A model generated the notes under the pieces. It saw only the letters and a list, made by a program, of their open reading frames with translations. It made no database searches and was not told the origin of the DNA. From Chloracidobacterium sp. (lineage in GTDB: Bacteria; Acidobacteriota; Blastocatellia; Pyrinomonadales; Pyrinomonadaceae), in the NCBI GenBank assembly GCA_016712045.1, contig JADJRV010000029.1, positions 1 to 62,456 of the forward strand: a stretch of DNA of 62,456 nt, read 5' to 3'. Positions 16,408 through 25,991 of the stretch are shown here, piece by piece; position 1 is the stretch's first letter, and the number at the start of each line of letters is the position of its first letter. A program made the position numbers and the translations under genes.

Positions 16408-16441
16408 TGATATCCTTAGAGGTATTAGGAGATCTATAATT

Positions 16442-17107
16442 ATGAAACGAACTTCATTGCTTATCGGCATTGCCTTTATCGCATTTGTTATTTTTTCACA
16501 GACCGGTACACAGGCGGTAAACCGAACGTTTGCCGAAAGATTTGTCGGCGGCGCTAAAGTCGGCGATTCTGGTGCGTATTCCTTTGACAAAGCTCACAGC
16601 TTTATCGGGTTTAAGGTTCGGCACATGGGGCTGATCGAGGTGCCGGGATTTTTACGCGACTTTACCGGAACGGTAAATTTTGATAGCAAAGACGTGACCA
16701 AATCGACCGTCGAATTTACCGCCAAGGCAACCAGCGTCGATACAGGCGTCGCCGCTCGTGACGGTCACCTACGCTCAAAGGATTTCTTTGAGGTTGAGAA
16801 ATTTGCGGACATTACCTTTAAGAGCACTAAGGTAGCTAAGAAAGGAAAGTCGTGGATCGTGACCGGCGATTTCACGATGAAAGATGTGACCAAATCGATC
16901 ACCTTCCCGTTTGACATTGTTGGCTGGGTCGACGCTAGTGATAAGGCCGGTGCAAAAATGGGCATCGCCGCTGAGACAACGATCAACCGACGCGATTATG
17001 GTGTAAATTACGGCACGAATATGCCAAACGGCATTCCGACGCTGTCCGATGATGTAAAGATCGTCCTGCAGATCGAAGCCAATGGCCCTAAGCCTGCCGC
17101 CAAGTAA
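16442..17107 (+). CDS. YceI-family periplasmic lipid-binding protein
   Basis: A 221-residue exported protein with the YceI lipocalin-like beta-barrel that binds isoprenoid or similar lipids. Motifs: SFDKAHSFIGFKVRHMGLIEVPG, FTGTVNF, the DGHLRSKDFFEVEKFADITF block, and the RRDYGVNYG segment near the end. N-terminal signal sequence of about 25 residues. Last gene of the three-gene cluster; a strong terminator follows at once. Confidence 0.92.
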   Translation: MKRTSLLIGIAFIAFVIFSQTGTQAVNRTFAERFVGGAKVGDSGAYSFDKAHSFIGFKVRHMGLIEVPGFLRDFTGTVNFDSKDVTKSTVEFTAKATSVDTGVAARDGHLRSKDFFEVEKFADITFKSTKVAKKGKSWIVTGDFTMKDVTKSITFPFDIVGWVDASDKAGAKMGIAAETTINRRDYGVNYGTNMPNGIPTLSDDVKIVLQIEANGPKPAAK

Positions 17108-17147
17108 AAAGGCAAAGCCGGAACGCACTGTTCGGTTTTGCCTTTTT
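17106..17147. terminator. Bidirectional terminator between yceI-like and vanX-like genes
   Basis: AAAAAGGCAAA-GCCGGAAC pairs with GTTCGG-TTTTGCCTTTTT around a GCACT loop. A-runs and T-runs on both sides make it usable for both convergent genes. Confidence 0.88.
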
Positions 17148-17151
17148 ACTC

Positions 17152-17841
17152 TTACCTTTTTACTTTTTTGCCGGCCTCGGCAAAAGAGATGTCGTAGATC
17201 GCGTATTGCTGCCAGCCGTTGTAATCATAATGCCACCACTCGCTTGAGTTGACGGTAAATCCCTCGGCTTCCATTAACCGCCGGAGCTTGTCGCGGTTAG
17301 CCCGCTCTTCGTCAGTTCCGCCTTTATAATCCGGCGACGCACGCTCATTGAATTCGTCATAGTCTGACGGCATCGGTATCGGCTTGCCTGTCTTTAGATC
17401 GATAATGCTCAGATCCACAGCACAGCCGCGATTATGTTTTGACCCTTTTGCGGGGTCGGCGACAAATTGCCTCTGATCGACGCGAACGACTTCCCAAAAC
17501 AGTTTTGTGATCGCCCACGGCCGATAACCATCGTATATTACCAAGCCTAATCCTTCTTTCTTTAGCAATTTCTGAACACGCACAACCGCTTCGGCGGCGG
17601 GGCGTTGAAGAAATGCACGAGCCTCGGGATATACCGCTCGCCCGACAAAATTGTTTGCCGTCGCATAACGAATATCCAGCTTGATCGACTTATCGAGTTT
17701 CCTGAGTTCTATCAATTGAGCCTCTAGTTTATTTGCTTCTTTTGGTGGAGACGTCTGGGCAAACGAACAAGTAACGAGGATAAAACAGATCGCCGCAATC
17801 GTAAAACTATTAAGGTATTTTTGCCGATCAAGTGAAAACAT
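17152..17841 (-). CDS. Exported D-Ala-D-Ala dipeptidase (VanX/DdpX type)
   Basis: Zinc metallopeptidase of the M15D family that cleaves D-Ala-D-Ala. The zinc site is visible as SKHNRGCAVDLSI (His and Asp ligands) and EWWHYDY (catalytic Glu and third ligand), with YDGYRPW earlier. The start at 17841 (MFSLDRQKYL) gives a signal peptide ending SFAQ, so the enzyme is periplasmic; a longer frame to 17955 exists. No vanH or vanA ligase is beside it, so a role in peptidoglycan turnover or D-Ala recycling is likelier than glycopeptide resistance. Confidence 0.88.
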   Translation of the reverse strand: MFSLDRQKYLNSFTIAAICFILVTCSFAQTSPPKEANKLEAQLIELRKLDKSIKLDIRYATANNFVGRAVYPEARAFLQRPAAEAVVRVQKLLKKEGLGLVIYDGYRPWAITKLFWEVVRVDQRQFVADPAKGSKHNRGCAVDLSIIDLKTGKPIPMPSDYDEFNERASPDYKGGTDEERANRDKLRRLMEAEGFTVNSSEWWHYDYNGWQQYAIYDISFAEAGKKVKR

Positions 17842-17890
17842 ATTGGGCAAAGTTTGAAAAACAAACTGAGAAAAGTTATTTTTGGTTGTT

Positions 17891-18034
17891 ATGCAGGACG
17901 CAGAAAAGAAACTCACCTGTCCCGCCCGTAAGTGGACAAAACGTGCGGGCATCATCGCTTTTCTATTTTTCCTCGGTAAAGGGCTTGTTTGGCTCGGCCT
18001 TGCGGCTGCCAGTGCATATTACACCATGTTTTAG
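17891..18034 (+). CDS. 47-residue single-span membrane protein
   Basis: A short frame reading MQDAEKKLTCPARKWTKRAG, then a hydrophobic helix (IIAFLFFLGKGLVWLGLAAA) and SAYYTMF. The basic segment before the helix predicts the N-terminus inside. It resembles small conserved bacterial membrane proteins with an LFFLxKGLxWL core. The start overlaps the upstream, untranslated N-terminal extension of the VanX gene on the other strand. Its TAG overlaps the stop of the convergent gene by two bases, as seen for two other genuine gene pairs here. No clear ribosome-binding site. Confidence 0.6.
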   Translation: MQDAEKKLTCPARKWTKRAGIIAFLFFLGKGLVWLGLAAASAYYTMF

Positions 18035-19097
18035 TTTGGTTTTTTCGCCTCCGGCTCAGGTTTCAGATCGTCGTCGAGTATCTTCACATCCGAACCGTAT
18101 TTCTGATATTCCTTAAATCTGATCACGTTTCGCGTTTCGATCAGTTTTCCGCTTTCCCGTGCGACGAGCCGGACGTCTGAAAGCGACGGCAGCAGATATT
18201 TTCCATCCGAAATCGTTACCCAATCATAGTCGATAATCCGCTTTGCACTAGTGATCGGAAATGTCACCGGTATCTCGGTCGCCTCGCTTTCTATTCGCAA
18301 CACACGGCCATCCTTTCGGTCGATCCAAACGCGGCCCTTGATGCCGCTAACCGTCGTCGCAGGACTGCCGCTGCCGGAGCTATAGGCTATCTTTTCCTGG
18401 GCCTTTTCACGGATCGTTTCAAAATCAAAAACCAGCGCCTTTCGCTGCCGGATCAGGTCGCTGTCGGAAAGGGTAAATTTCGTTTCACTTTCCGGCTTGA
18501 AAATGATCGCGAGCATCGTCACAAACTCACCTGTCGAACTCGTCCCGCCGGCTTCTTCGTATGAACTTTTCGACTTAGGATCGTTTTGCAAAATTCCGTT
18601 CATCGAAAGCAGCCGGTAATCTTCCTCGCCGGTCGTGCGATAGCTGACAGCCACAACGAGACGGTCGAGATTTTTATAACTTCCCGTTCCGGCAAACGCC
18701 CACGACCGCTGAACTTGCTGCTTTACGACAAAGTCTGGCATCTCTTCGACTGCCTCAAGAGTGTTTTTCGAGCATTTTCAAGCACTTCGGATGCGTCTTT
18801 GGCAGACGGCAACTTTGCGCCCTCCGGATCCTGTTTGCGGCGACCAGCCTCTTCAAGCGCGCGTTTTAGTTCTTCGTCATTCGCCCCCTTAGACCGCGTC
18901 AGGCGGCGAATGCCGTCGGTCAAAACAAAATCGATACCGCGCTTTCGTAGAGCCTCGATAATATCCGCTTTTGTCTCCGGAGCCTTTTGCAGAGCATAAA
19001 GCATCTTGACGTACTCCGCCTGGGTCAACGGCGCAGTCTGAGCAAAGGCTGCCTGAAACAAACAGAAAATAGTTAAGGCAAGGAACAGTTTCTTCAT
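18031..19097 (-). CDS. Exported acidobacterial-type protein, frameshifted
   Basis: Two overlapping frames make one protein. The N-terminal part (19097 to about 18755) has a signal peptide (MKKLFLALTIFCLFQAAFAQ) and a helical region ending ASEVLENARKTL. The rest continues in another frame with AVEEMPDFVVKQQVQRSW and a beta-rich domain to 18031. One missing base at about 18755 (TTGA-GGCAGTC) splits them. The 'MPDFVV-x-Q...R' segment resembles a family I associate with Acidobacteria, of unknown function, with a lipoprotein-carrier-like beta domain (VWIDRKDGRVLRIESEA). Predicted periplasmic. Confidence 0.72.
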
Positions 19098-19166
19098 CTT
19101 AGTAAATGATGCCTATGGCTCGACGAACGTTGTAGCAAAGCCACGAACGCACGGTATAAAAGTGAA

Positions 19167-19200
19167 AAGCGGGGAAATTCAAAAATGAAATTCCCCGCTT
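19167..19200 (-). terminator. Terminator of the PilZ gene
   Basis: AAGCGGGGAA (19167-19176) pairs perfectly with TTCCCCGCTT (19191-19200). On the minus strand it is followed by TTTTCACTTTTA and lies 26 nt after the PilZ stop. Confidence 0.65.
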
Positions 19201-19225
19201 CGGTATTATAACGAACCTAGAGTAA

Positions 19226-19630
19226 TTAATTTACCCATTCTTCTTCGTAATTAAGTTGCCAATGCCTCGTCACCCAAGCGTCTGCAGCTGTCATAGCCGT
19301 ATTTTTCCATTTCTTCAAATTTTCCAAAATGGTAAGTGCGGCCATCGGTTTACCCGGATCGCGTTGAACCCTGATCACCCGCGTCGTAACGTCGATGATA
19401 GATTTGTTTTCGTCCATTAATTTTAGACGAACTTCACAACCAACTGGCGGCAACGTATCAAGATTGACCAAAGCGCTGGTTTCACCCAGATTTTCGGTCA
19501 AGCCCTCAACATTTACCGTTTCGCCAGTTTCAGCGTCGATCCAGCTAGCCTTAACAGGCATGCTCGCAATAATGCGATGATGCAATGGCGTTTTGTATGA
19601 TGTTGTAGATAATTCTACTTGTTGTGCCAT
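19226..19630 (-). CDS. PilZ-domain-like protein
   Basis: A cytoplasmic protein of about 134 residues. I take the ATG starting MAQQVELSTTSYK, with GGGG about 8 nt upstream; 11 extra upstream codons are also open. The central part (VKASWIDAETGETVNVEGLT, LPPVGCEVRLKLMD, VTTRVIRVQRDPGKPMAAL) matches the beta-barrel pattern of PilZ domains, though the RxxxR motif for c-di-GMP is degenerate. Binding of c-di-GMP is therefore uncertain. A GGDEF cyclase is present at 36 kb. Confidence 0.65.
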   Translation of the reverse strand: MAQQVELSTTSYKTPLHHRIIASMPVKASWIDAETGETVNVEGLTENLGETSALVNLDTLPPVGCEVRLKLMDENKSIIDVTTRVIRVQRDPGKPMAALTILENLKKWKNTAMTAADAWVTRHWQLNYEEEWVN

Positions 19631-19663
19631 TATATTCCCCTTATTAGTAACAATACTACGCAT

Positions 19664-20188
19664 CTACATAACGAAATTATCCCGTAAAAGTAAAATGCGT
19701 CATAAATGTAGTCTATTATTACAAAAAAGTCAAGTTTTTACGGAAAAGTCTAAAGCAAAGAATCTAAAGACTTTAGCGAAATCGTAACGGCCAATTTACA
19801 TATCTTTACACTTTTGTAACAAAAAAGATTACAAAAGGCAGGATCTTTCAGCCGGTTTCGCTCTGAACCAAACATAAACACCGCCTGGCCGCATCGCTAA
19901 GTTGCCGCGTCACGAGTCGCGGGGTGCTTCTAAATTCACAAAGAATTTACACTTAGTTCAGGCATTAGTTCAAGCACCATGAGAACATCCTTATTTGCGA
20001 TTGCGGAACTTGATTTGCCTTATTCAAAGCGTAATTTGCCTTGTATTTCTAGACAAAAAGTAATATCGTTTTATTCACAAAATCCGAAAATTAAGAAAAA
20101 AATCCAAAAACCGAAAGGTGTCTGTGTTTTTGAGTTAAAGCAGCAATAATGTTTTAGACAATCTAACTTAGATGAGGTCAACAAAATA
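19664..20188. other. 525-bp AT-rich intergenic leader before the TonB receptor
   Basis: No coding frame is convincing. It contains a perfect 9-bp inverted repeat, CTTTTGTAA (19811-19819) and TTACAAAAG (19829-19837), and a GC-rich island at about 19881-19925 with a small stem CCGCG/CGCGG (19905-19922) inside otherwise AT-rich DNA. The receptor has GAGG 11 nt before its ATG. A long structured 5' leader is possible, but I do not recognise a known riboswitch. Confidence 0.5.
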
Positions 20189-23100
20189 ATGATAAATAAA
20201 TTTTCAATAAAGCTATTTCCTTTCCTGCTACTCGTGTTCTTGAGTGCCGGACAGATGTTTGCCCAATCGACCGTAACGGGTGCGATCTGCGGTAGCGTTA
20301 CAGACCAGCAGGGAGCCGTAGTTCCCAATGCCAGCGTAACAGCGACCAATACGGGCACTAACAATGCAACAACTGTCTCGACAGCTAGCGACGGCAGTTA
20401 CAGGGTCACCAGCCTACAGCCGGGTGTATATCGGGTTACGACGGCTGCCGTTAGCGGCTTTGCCCCGTCAAAGGCTGAGAATATCGTCGTCGAGGTCGGT
20501 CGTACCACCAACGTAGATTTCAAACTGACCGTTGGCGGTGCTACCGCCATAGTTGAGGTCACATCCGAGGCCCCGGTCATTAACACCAGCGACAATGCTA
20601 ACACTCAAAATGATGATCAGACAGCTATCAATGAGCGTCCGATCAACGGCAGACGCTGGTCCAATTTTGCCATTCTAAGTCCGAGTGCAGTTCCTGACGG
20701 AACGTTCGGCCTGATCAGTTTCCGCGGTATCTCAGGCCTGTTGAATAACAACACGGTCGATGGTGGCGACAATAACCAAGCGTTCTTTTCGGAAGAACGC
20801 GGCCGTACGCGTATCAACTACGTCATCAGCCAATCGGCAATTCGCGAGTTCCAGATCAACACGTCAAACTACTCCGCAGAATACGGTCGATCGGCCGGCG
20901 GTGTAACTAACGCTGTCACAAAGAGTGGAACAAACGAATTTCACGGCGATGTATTCTATTACAACCGCAATAATCGAAACGGTGCCCGCAACCCGCGTGC
21001 TTTCCGTTCAGAATTTATCGGCGGTGTGACAACGATACTTCCTGCAAAACCGATCGACCTGCGTCAACAGTGGGGCGGCACGATCGGCGGTCCTATCGTT
21101 AAAGATAGAGCATTCTTTTTCTTTAGCTACGATCAGCAAAAGCGCAATTTCCCTGGATTAGGCGCTTTCACTCAGCCAAACTTCCTAACCACGGCAAACA
21201 CCGCGTGCTTGACTGGTGCTGTTGGAGCCGTTATCGCAGGTTGTACGGGCGGTGGAAAGGGCTTGACAACGACTCAGGTCAACGACGTCCTCGGAATTCT
21301 TAATTCCTTTACAGGTGAAACGCCTCGTAAAGGCGACCAGACACTTTTCTTGCCTAAATTTGACTGGCAGATCAATGACTCTAATTCATTTGCGATCAGC
21401 TATAACCGTCTGCGTTGGAAATCGCCCAATGGTATCCAAACCCAGGCGGTCAATACCCGAAGCCGTGGGAATTTCGGTGATGATTTTGTCGAAGTTGATT
21501 CGGTCAATGCCCGTTTACAGTCATCGTTCTCGCCGACGATGCTTAATGAATTTCGTTTCCAGTACGGACGCGATTTTGAATCGCAAAAGAGTACTGCACC
21601 TCTTCCGGGTGAACCGCCTACATCGAGCACCGCGACGGGCGGCGTTAGGTCTCCAAACGTATTTATTACCAACGGTTTGGAATTTGGAACCCCAACATTC
21701 CTTGAAAGAGCGAAATATCCGGATGAAAAACGCTGGCAGTTCGCCGATAACTTTACTTGGATAACAGGCCGTCACACCATTAAATTTGGTGCTGACATTA
21801 ATAAGGTGAGTGATGATATCGCTAACCTTCGTTTCGAAGCAGGTGCGTTCTCATATAACAACATCAACGATTTCATCATTGATTACGTTAACTATCAGAG
21901 CGGCAACACTCTCAACGCAGCCATAACATGTACCAACAATGCGGCTCGTCTCCGCGGTCGTTGTTATACCAGCAACTATCAGCAAGGTATCGGAAATCCC
22001 GGCTACCTGCTAAAGAGCACGGATTACAACTTCTTTGTTCAGGATGACTTTCGTATCACCCCGCGGCTGACCGTCAACATGGGATTACGCTGGGAATACA
22101 TAGCACTTCCATCCCCGACACTTGCGAGCACAAACACGACCGTCATCCCAACGGATGGCCGTACGCTAGCGGTGGCAACTTCACGTCTGCCGAATGACAA
22201 GAACAACTTTGGCCCGCGTGTCGGCTTTGCTTATGATCTATTCGGAACCGGCAAAACCAGTCTCCGCGGCGGATGGGGGATCTATTTTGGGCGTATCCAA
22301 AACTCCACGATTTACAACGCGCTTGTTAATACTGGAAACCCGGGCGGCCAGTCACAGGTTTCGGTCGCACCGACCGTTACGACCAACTGTATTCCGGTCA
22401 CTGTCGGCGCAACCGTTCCTTGTGCACCGATTTTCCCGCAGATCCTGGCTCCATCCAGCCTAACTTTTGCGGCGGGCGCAATTCAGTTTTTTGCTCCAAA
22501 CTTTGAAGCTCCCCTTATCCATCAATATGACATGATCCTTGAGCATCAGTTCAGCAATGGCATAGTCGCCTCGGCTTCCTATATCGGCAGCCTTGGTCGC
22601 AATTTACCGACCTTTCTTGACCAGAATCTAGTTAGGACGGGTTCAACAACCTACAACGTTGTAGGCGGTCCGGCGAATGGACAAGTGTTCACACTCCCGC
22701 TGTACACGAAACCATTAGCCGCATTCTCGCAGCTGACACAGATCGCTAGTGATGTCGGTTCTGAGTATAACGGACTTGTCATTCAAGCAAAGCGACGCTT
22801 TACAAACGGATTTGGCTGGAACGTAAGCTATACATTAGCAAAAGCTACGGATCTAAACCAAAACTCGGCAACGTTCACACAGAACAACAGCCCATATGAC
22901 GTGTTCGACCGCAGCTACGATAAGGGGCCGAGTAGTAATGACGTTCGTCATAAGTTTGTCGGTAGCGCAGTATTTGCACCGAATCCGTATAAGGGCAGCA
23001 GCAAGTTTGCTGAGTACTTAGCAAATGGCTGGTCGTTCGCTCCGATCTATGTGTATTACTCTGGACGTGCCTATGACGGGACTGTCTCCGGAACAACTTT

Positions 23101-23407
23101 GAATGGTTCAAGCGGCGACAACCGCTTCCCGCTCAATTCTCGTAATGCATACCGTCTGCCGGCACTTTGGAATATGGATCTTCGTATCTCCAAACGCTTT
23201 AAGACATCGGAAACGACCAATATCGAACTGTTGGCTGAATGATTTAATATCTTCAACCGAACTCAGATATTTGCTGTGAACAATACGCTTTATACCCGTA
23301 GCGGAAACACCTTGACCTACAACACGTCGTTTGGTCAGGTGACCGGTACCGACAGCACACTGTATCGTGAACGTCAGATTCAGTTTGCCGCTCGCTTCCA
23401 GTTCTAG
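20189..23407 (+). CDS. Oar-like TonB-dependent outer-membrane receptor with in-frame TGA
   Basis: A receptor of about 1072 codons. The signal peptide ends MFAQ; residues about 28-115 are a carboxypeptidase-regulatory beta-sandwich (GSVTDQQGAVVPNASVTATN). The plug follows, with GRSAGGVTNAVTKSGTNEFH, then a 22-strand-type barrel with typical repeats (FGPRVGFAYDLFGTGKTSLR). The frame meets a TGA at 23240-23242 but continues in frame with FNIFNRTQIFAVNNTLY and ends in FAARFQF, the classical aromatic C-terminus of an outer-membrane barrel. A single change (TGG to TGA, or similar) explains this. Such receptors import large oligomers or siderophores; the substrate is unknown. Confidence 0.85.
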
Positions 23408-23432
23408 CCTATCGCTCCCTTTCAGGGACATC

Positions 23433-23467
23433 AGGCACGCTTCTTTCGGGAAGCGTGCCTTTTTTTG
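23433..23467 (+). terminator. Strong terminator after the TonB receptor
   Basis: AGGCACGCTTC (23433-23443) pairs perfectly with GAAGCGTGCCT (23450-23460) over a 6-nt loop, followed by TTTTTTT. Its position just after 23407 supports 23407, not 23242, as the real gene end. Confidence 0.92.
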
Positions 23468-23495
23468 TTTTCGCGTTCGGTATAAACTTTTTCAA

Positions 23496-24596
23496 ATGCG
23501 GATACTGCAAATATCATCTGCGAAGTCATTTGGCGGCGGCGAGCGTCACCTAGTCGATCTGTGCCGCGAATTGACCGTTCGTGGGCATGATGTTTTTGTG
23601 GCGCTAAGGCCGTCGAACGAGTGGCAAAACAGGCTTGATTTTTTGCCGGTCGAAAATATTTTGTACGTTTCGATCCGCAATTCGTTTGGGATGTTTAGCA
23701 CAAAAAAGATAGTGCGATTTATCGACCGGCATAAGATAGATCTGATTCACGCACATGTCGCTCGCGACTATCTCGCCGCAGGTGTCGCCGCTCGCTCGGC
23801 AAGAGATGTGCGGCTAGTCCTCACCAGACATGTAATGTTTCCGATGAAATCGTTTCACCGCTTTGCCCTGCGAAATGTCGACGCCGCGATCGCAGTTTCG
23901 TCTGCGGTGGGTGATCAATTGATGCGAATATTTCCGAAAGAGAAGATCCATCTGATCCCAAACGGTATCGACCTAAACATCGGGGACAACACTAATAAAG
24001 CTGAGATCGCTGCGGAGTTTCGATCTTTGCATTCGATCCCGGCGGACGCTCCGCTGATCGTGACCTTGGGCGAACTCAAGGTATTAAAGGGCCAGCGTGA
24101 CTTTGTGCTGGCGGCAAACGAGGTAGTCAAACAGCACCCTGACGCGCGGTTTGTCATTGCCGGTAAGGATAATTCGATCGACAAGAAATTTCGCCGTGAG
24201 ATTAAGCGGCTGGTGCGTGTACTTGGGATGGAGTCAAACTTTCTTTGGCTCGATTGGCTCGATGATATTCGCCCGCTACTTGCAGCCGGAGACATTTTTG
24301 TTTCGCCGTCACATTCGGAAAGTTTTGGGCTCGCGATACTCGACGCGATGGCGGCCGGATGCCCCGTCGTCGCGACGGCGACTGACGGAGCCAAAGAGCT
24401 GATGATCGATGATAATGCCATCGTTCCGGTCCGCGACCCTTTAGCTCTCGCTTCAAAAATATCTTGGTTTCTCGCAAATCCCGACGAGCGTCGATCGCTA
24501 GGTGAGAGGCTAAAAGTCACTGCCCACGAAAAATTTGGCCTCGCGGCAATGGTCGATGGGACAGAGAATTTATACAGCAAATTACTTGAGCGTTAA
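23496..24596 (+). CDS. Glycosyltransferase family 4 protein
   Basis: A 366-residue cytoplasmic or membrane-associated GT-B glycosyltransferase. The N-terminal domain opens MRILQISSAKSFGGGERHLVDL; the C-terminal domain has LIVTLGELKVLKGQRDFVLAA and the donor-binding PSHSESFGLAILDAMAAGCPVVAT. The start is the ATG at 23496; an open frame back to 23367 runs through the receptor gene and its terminator and is not translated. Likely acts in lipopolysaccharide, exopolysaccharide or glycolipid synthesis. Stands alone. Confidence 0.9.
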   Translation: MRILQISSAKSFGGGERHLVDLCRELTVRGHDVFVALRPSNEWQNRLDFLPVENILYVSIRNSFGMFSTKKIVRFIDRHKIDLIHAHVARDYLAAGVAARSARDVRLVLTRHVMFPMKSFHRFALRNVDAAIAVSSAVGDQLMRIFPKEKIHLIPNGIDLNIGDNTNKAEIAAEFRSLHSIPADAPLIVTLGELKVLKGQRDFVLAANEVVKQHPDARFVIAGKDNSIDKKFRREIKRLVRVLGMESNFLWLDWLDDIRPLLAAGDIFVSPSHSESFGLAILDAMAAGCPVVATATDGAKELMIDDNAIVPVRDPLALASKISWFLANPDERRSLGERLKVTAHEKFGLAAMVDGTENLYSKLLER

Positions 24597-24655
24597 AAAA
24601 CGTATCACTAGACATCCCGCTAACCTTGCCGTAAATCTAAGATTCGGTTTATCTT

Positions 24656-25978
24656 ATGAGTATGAGGCAAATTTTTTCGATACTTTTACTGGCGATAGCC
24701 TTATCAATGAGCGTCTATACACAAACCGCCGAGGACCTTGCGGATGCCTGGGATAAACACCATATCTCAACTATATTTCCGTCCGATGTCCGTCACGCAG
24801 ACCTCAAGAAATATCTAGAAAAATTGAAAGCCCTCGGAGTTAAGGTCGAGCAGGTCGGTTTTTCAAACGCCAGCCGCGAGATCTATCAGGTCGAGTGGGG
24901 CACCGGTCCGCTCAAGGTGATGATGTGGTCGCAGATGCACGGCGACGAACCGACCGCGACATCGTCGCTGATGGATATGTTTGCCTATCTGCAAACTCAC
25001 AAGGACAAGGACTGGGTAAAAAAACTAGGCGAAACGATGACGATCCGCGCCGTGCCGATGCTAAACCCCGACGGCCAAGAGCTGTACCAGCGACGCAATC
25101 TCCAGGGTATCGATATCAATCGAGACGCCGTCGACCTAAAAACGCCGGAGGCACGTCTGTTAAAACAGCTCCGCGACAACTGGTCGCCCGCGATCGGTTT
25201 CAACCTGCACAATCAGCAGGCCCTTACCACCGTCGGCCCCACTCGTCGGCAGGCGTCTATATCGTTCCTCGTAGTCTTTGGCGATGCCGCAAAGACAACA
25301 AATGACGGCCACGAGCGTAATAAACGCGTTGCTTCAGCAATGGTGACGGCTCTGCAAAAGTTCATCCCCGGCCATATAGGACGCTACGGCGACGAGTGGG
25401 CTCCGACTGCCTTTGGCGATAACTTTTCGGCTTGGGGAACGCCGACCATACTGATCGAGACCGGAGCTCTTTATGGCAAAGACGAGATGTATCTGGTCAA
25501 GATGAATTTTATCGCGTTTTTGACCGCCCTAAATTCGATCGCGACCGGCAGCGAAAAAACCCAAGACCCCTCAATTTATGTCAATCTGCCTGAGAACACC
25601 TCCGGGGGGCTCGTCGATCTCATTTTTCGCTCGGCGACGATCGTAAACACGGGCGAGATGACACAAATGATGGTGGGCGACATTGCGGCCGTGACCGAAC
25701 GCCGCCGTGCTAGCTTTCTAAATTCGACGAAGATCCGCGGTGTCGGTGATATGCGAAATCTAATCGGACTCGAGGAGTATGACGCGAGCAGCTTTTACGT
25801 TGTCCAGCGTTTTGGCAAGACAAAAAGCGGCGAGATGGCTGAGCTATTCTTTTATAAAAAGGACCGCGTCATCGACTGGACATCGACCGAACTTGAAAAA
25901 CAGTTTCCGCCCGACGCAGTTTTCTCAGCCGGAAAATGGGCCAAAGGAGAAAAATTAGTGCCCCGCCGCCGGCCTTGA
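24656..25978 (+). CDS. Exported M14-family zinc carboxypeptidase-like protein
   Basis: A 440-residue exported metallopeptidase. The signal peptide ends VYTQ. The M14 zinc ligands are HGDE (His95, Glu98) and NLHNQQ (His about 185); VPMLNPDGQELYQRRN is the family DGQ/N-P-D-G region with the substrate-binding Arg, and IETGAL holds the probable catalytic Glu near 268. The C-terminal 150 residues form an extra domain. Acts on peptides or peptidoglycan stem peptides outside the cell or in the periplasm. 13 nt before recN. Confidence 0.88.
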   Translation: MSMRQIFSILLLAIALSMSVYTQTAEDLADAWDKHHISTIFPSDVRHADLKKYLEKLKALGVKVEQVGFSNASREIYQVEWGTGPLKVMMWSQMHGDEPTATSSLMDMFAYLQTHKDKDWVKKLGETMTIRAVPMLNPDGQELYQRRNLQGIDINRDAVDLKTPEARLLKQLRDNWSPAIGFNLHNQQALTTVGPTRRQASISFLVVFGDAAKTTNDGHERNKRVASAMVTALQKFIPGHIGRYGDEWAPTAFGDNFSAWGTPTILIETGALYGKDEMYLVKMNFIAFLTALNSIATGSEKTQDPSIYVNLPENTSGGLVDLIFRSATIVNTGEMTQMMVGDIAAVTERRRASFLNSTKIRGVGDMRNLIGLEEYDASSFYVVQRFGKTKSGEMAELFFYKKDRVIDWTSTELEKQFPPDAVFSAGKWAKGEKLVPRRRP

Positions 25979-25991
25979 TCGTTACACAATA

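Noticed and set aside
17152..17841. Glycopeptide resistance gene cluster
   Set aside because: Only the VanX-like dipeptidase is present; there is no vanA/B ligase, vanH or VanRS, and the protein is exported.
19881..19925. Known riboswitch (cobalamin, SAM, c-di-GMP) before the TonB receptor
   Set aside because: I could not find the conserved boxes of these classes; only a generic GC-rich stem is visible.
23240..23242. TGA as selenocysteine or tryptophan codon
   Set aside because: TGA ends several intact genes in the window (for example 46829-46831 and 4062-4064 on the minus strand), no SECIS-like hairpin is evident right after it, and a point change explains the TonB case.
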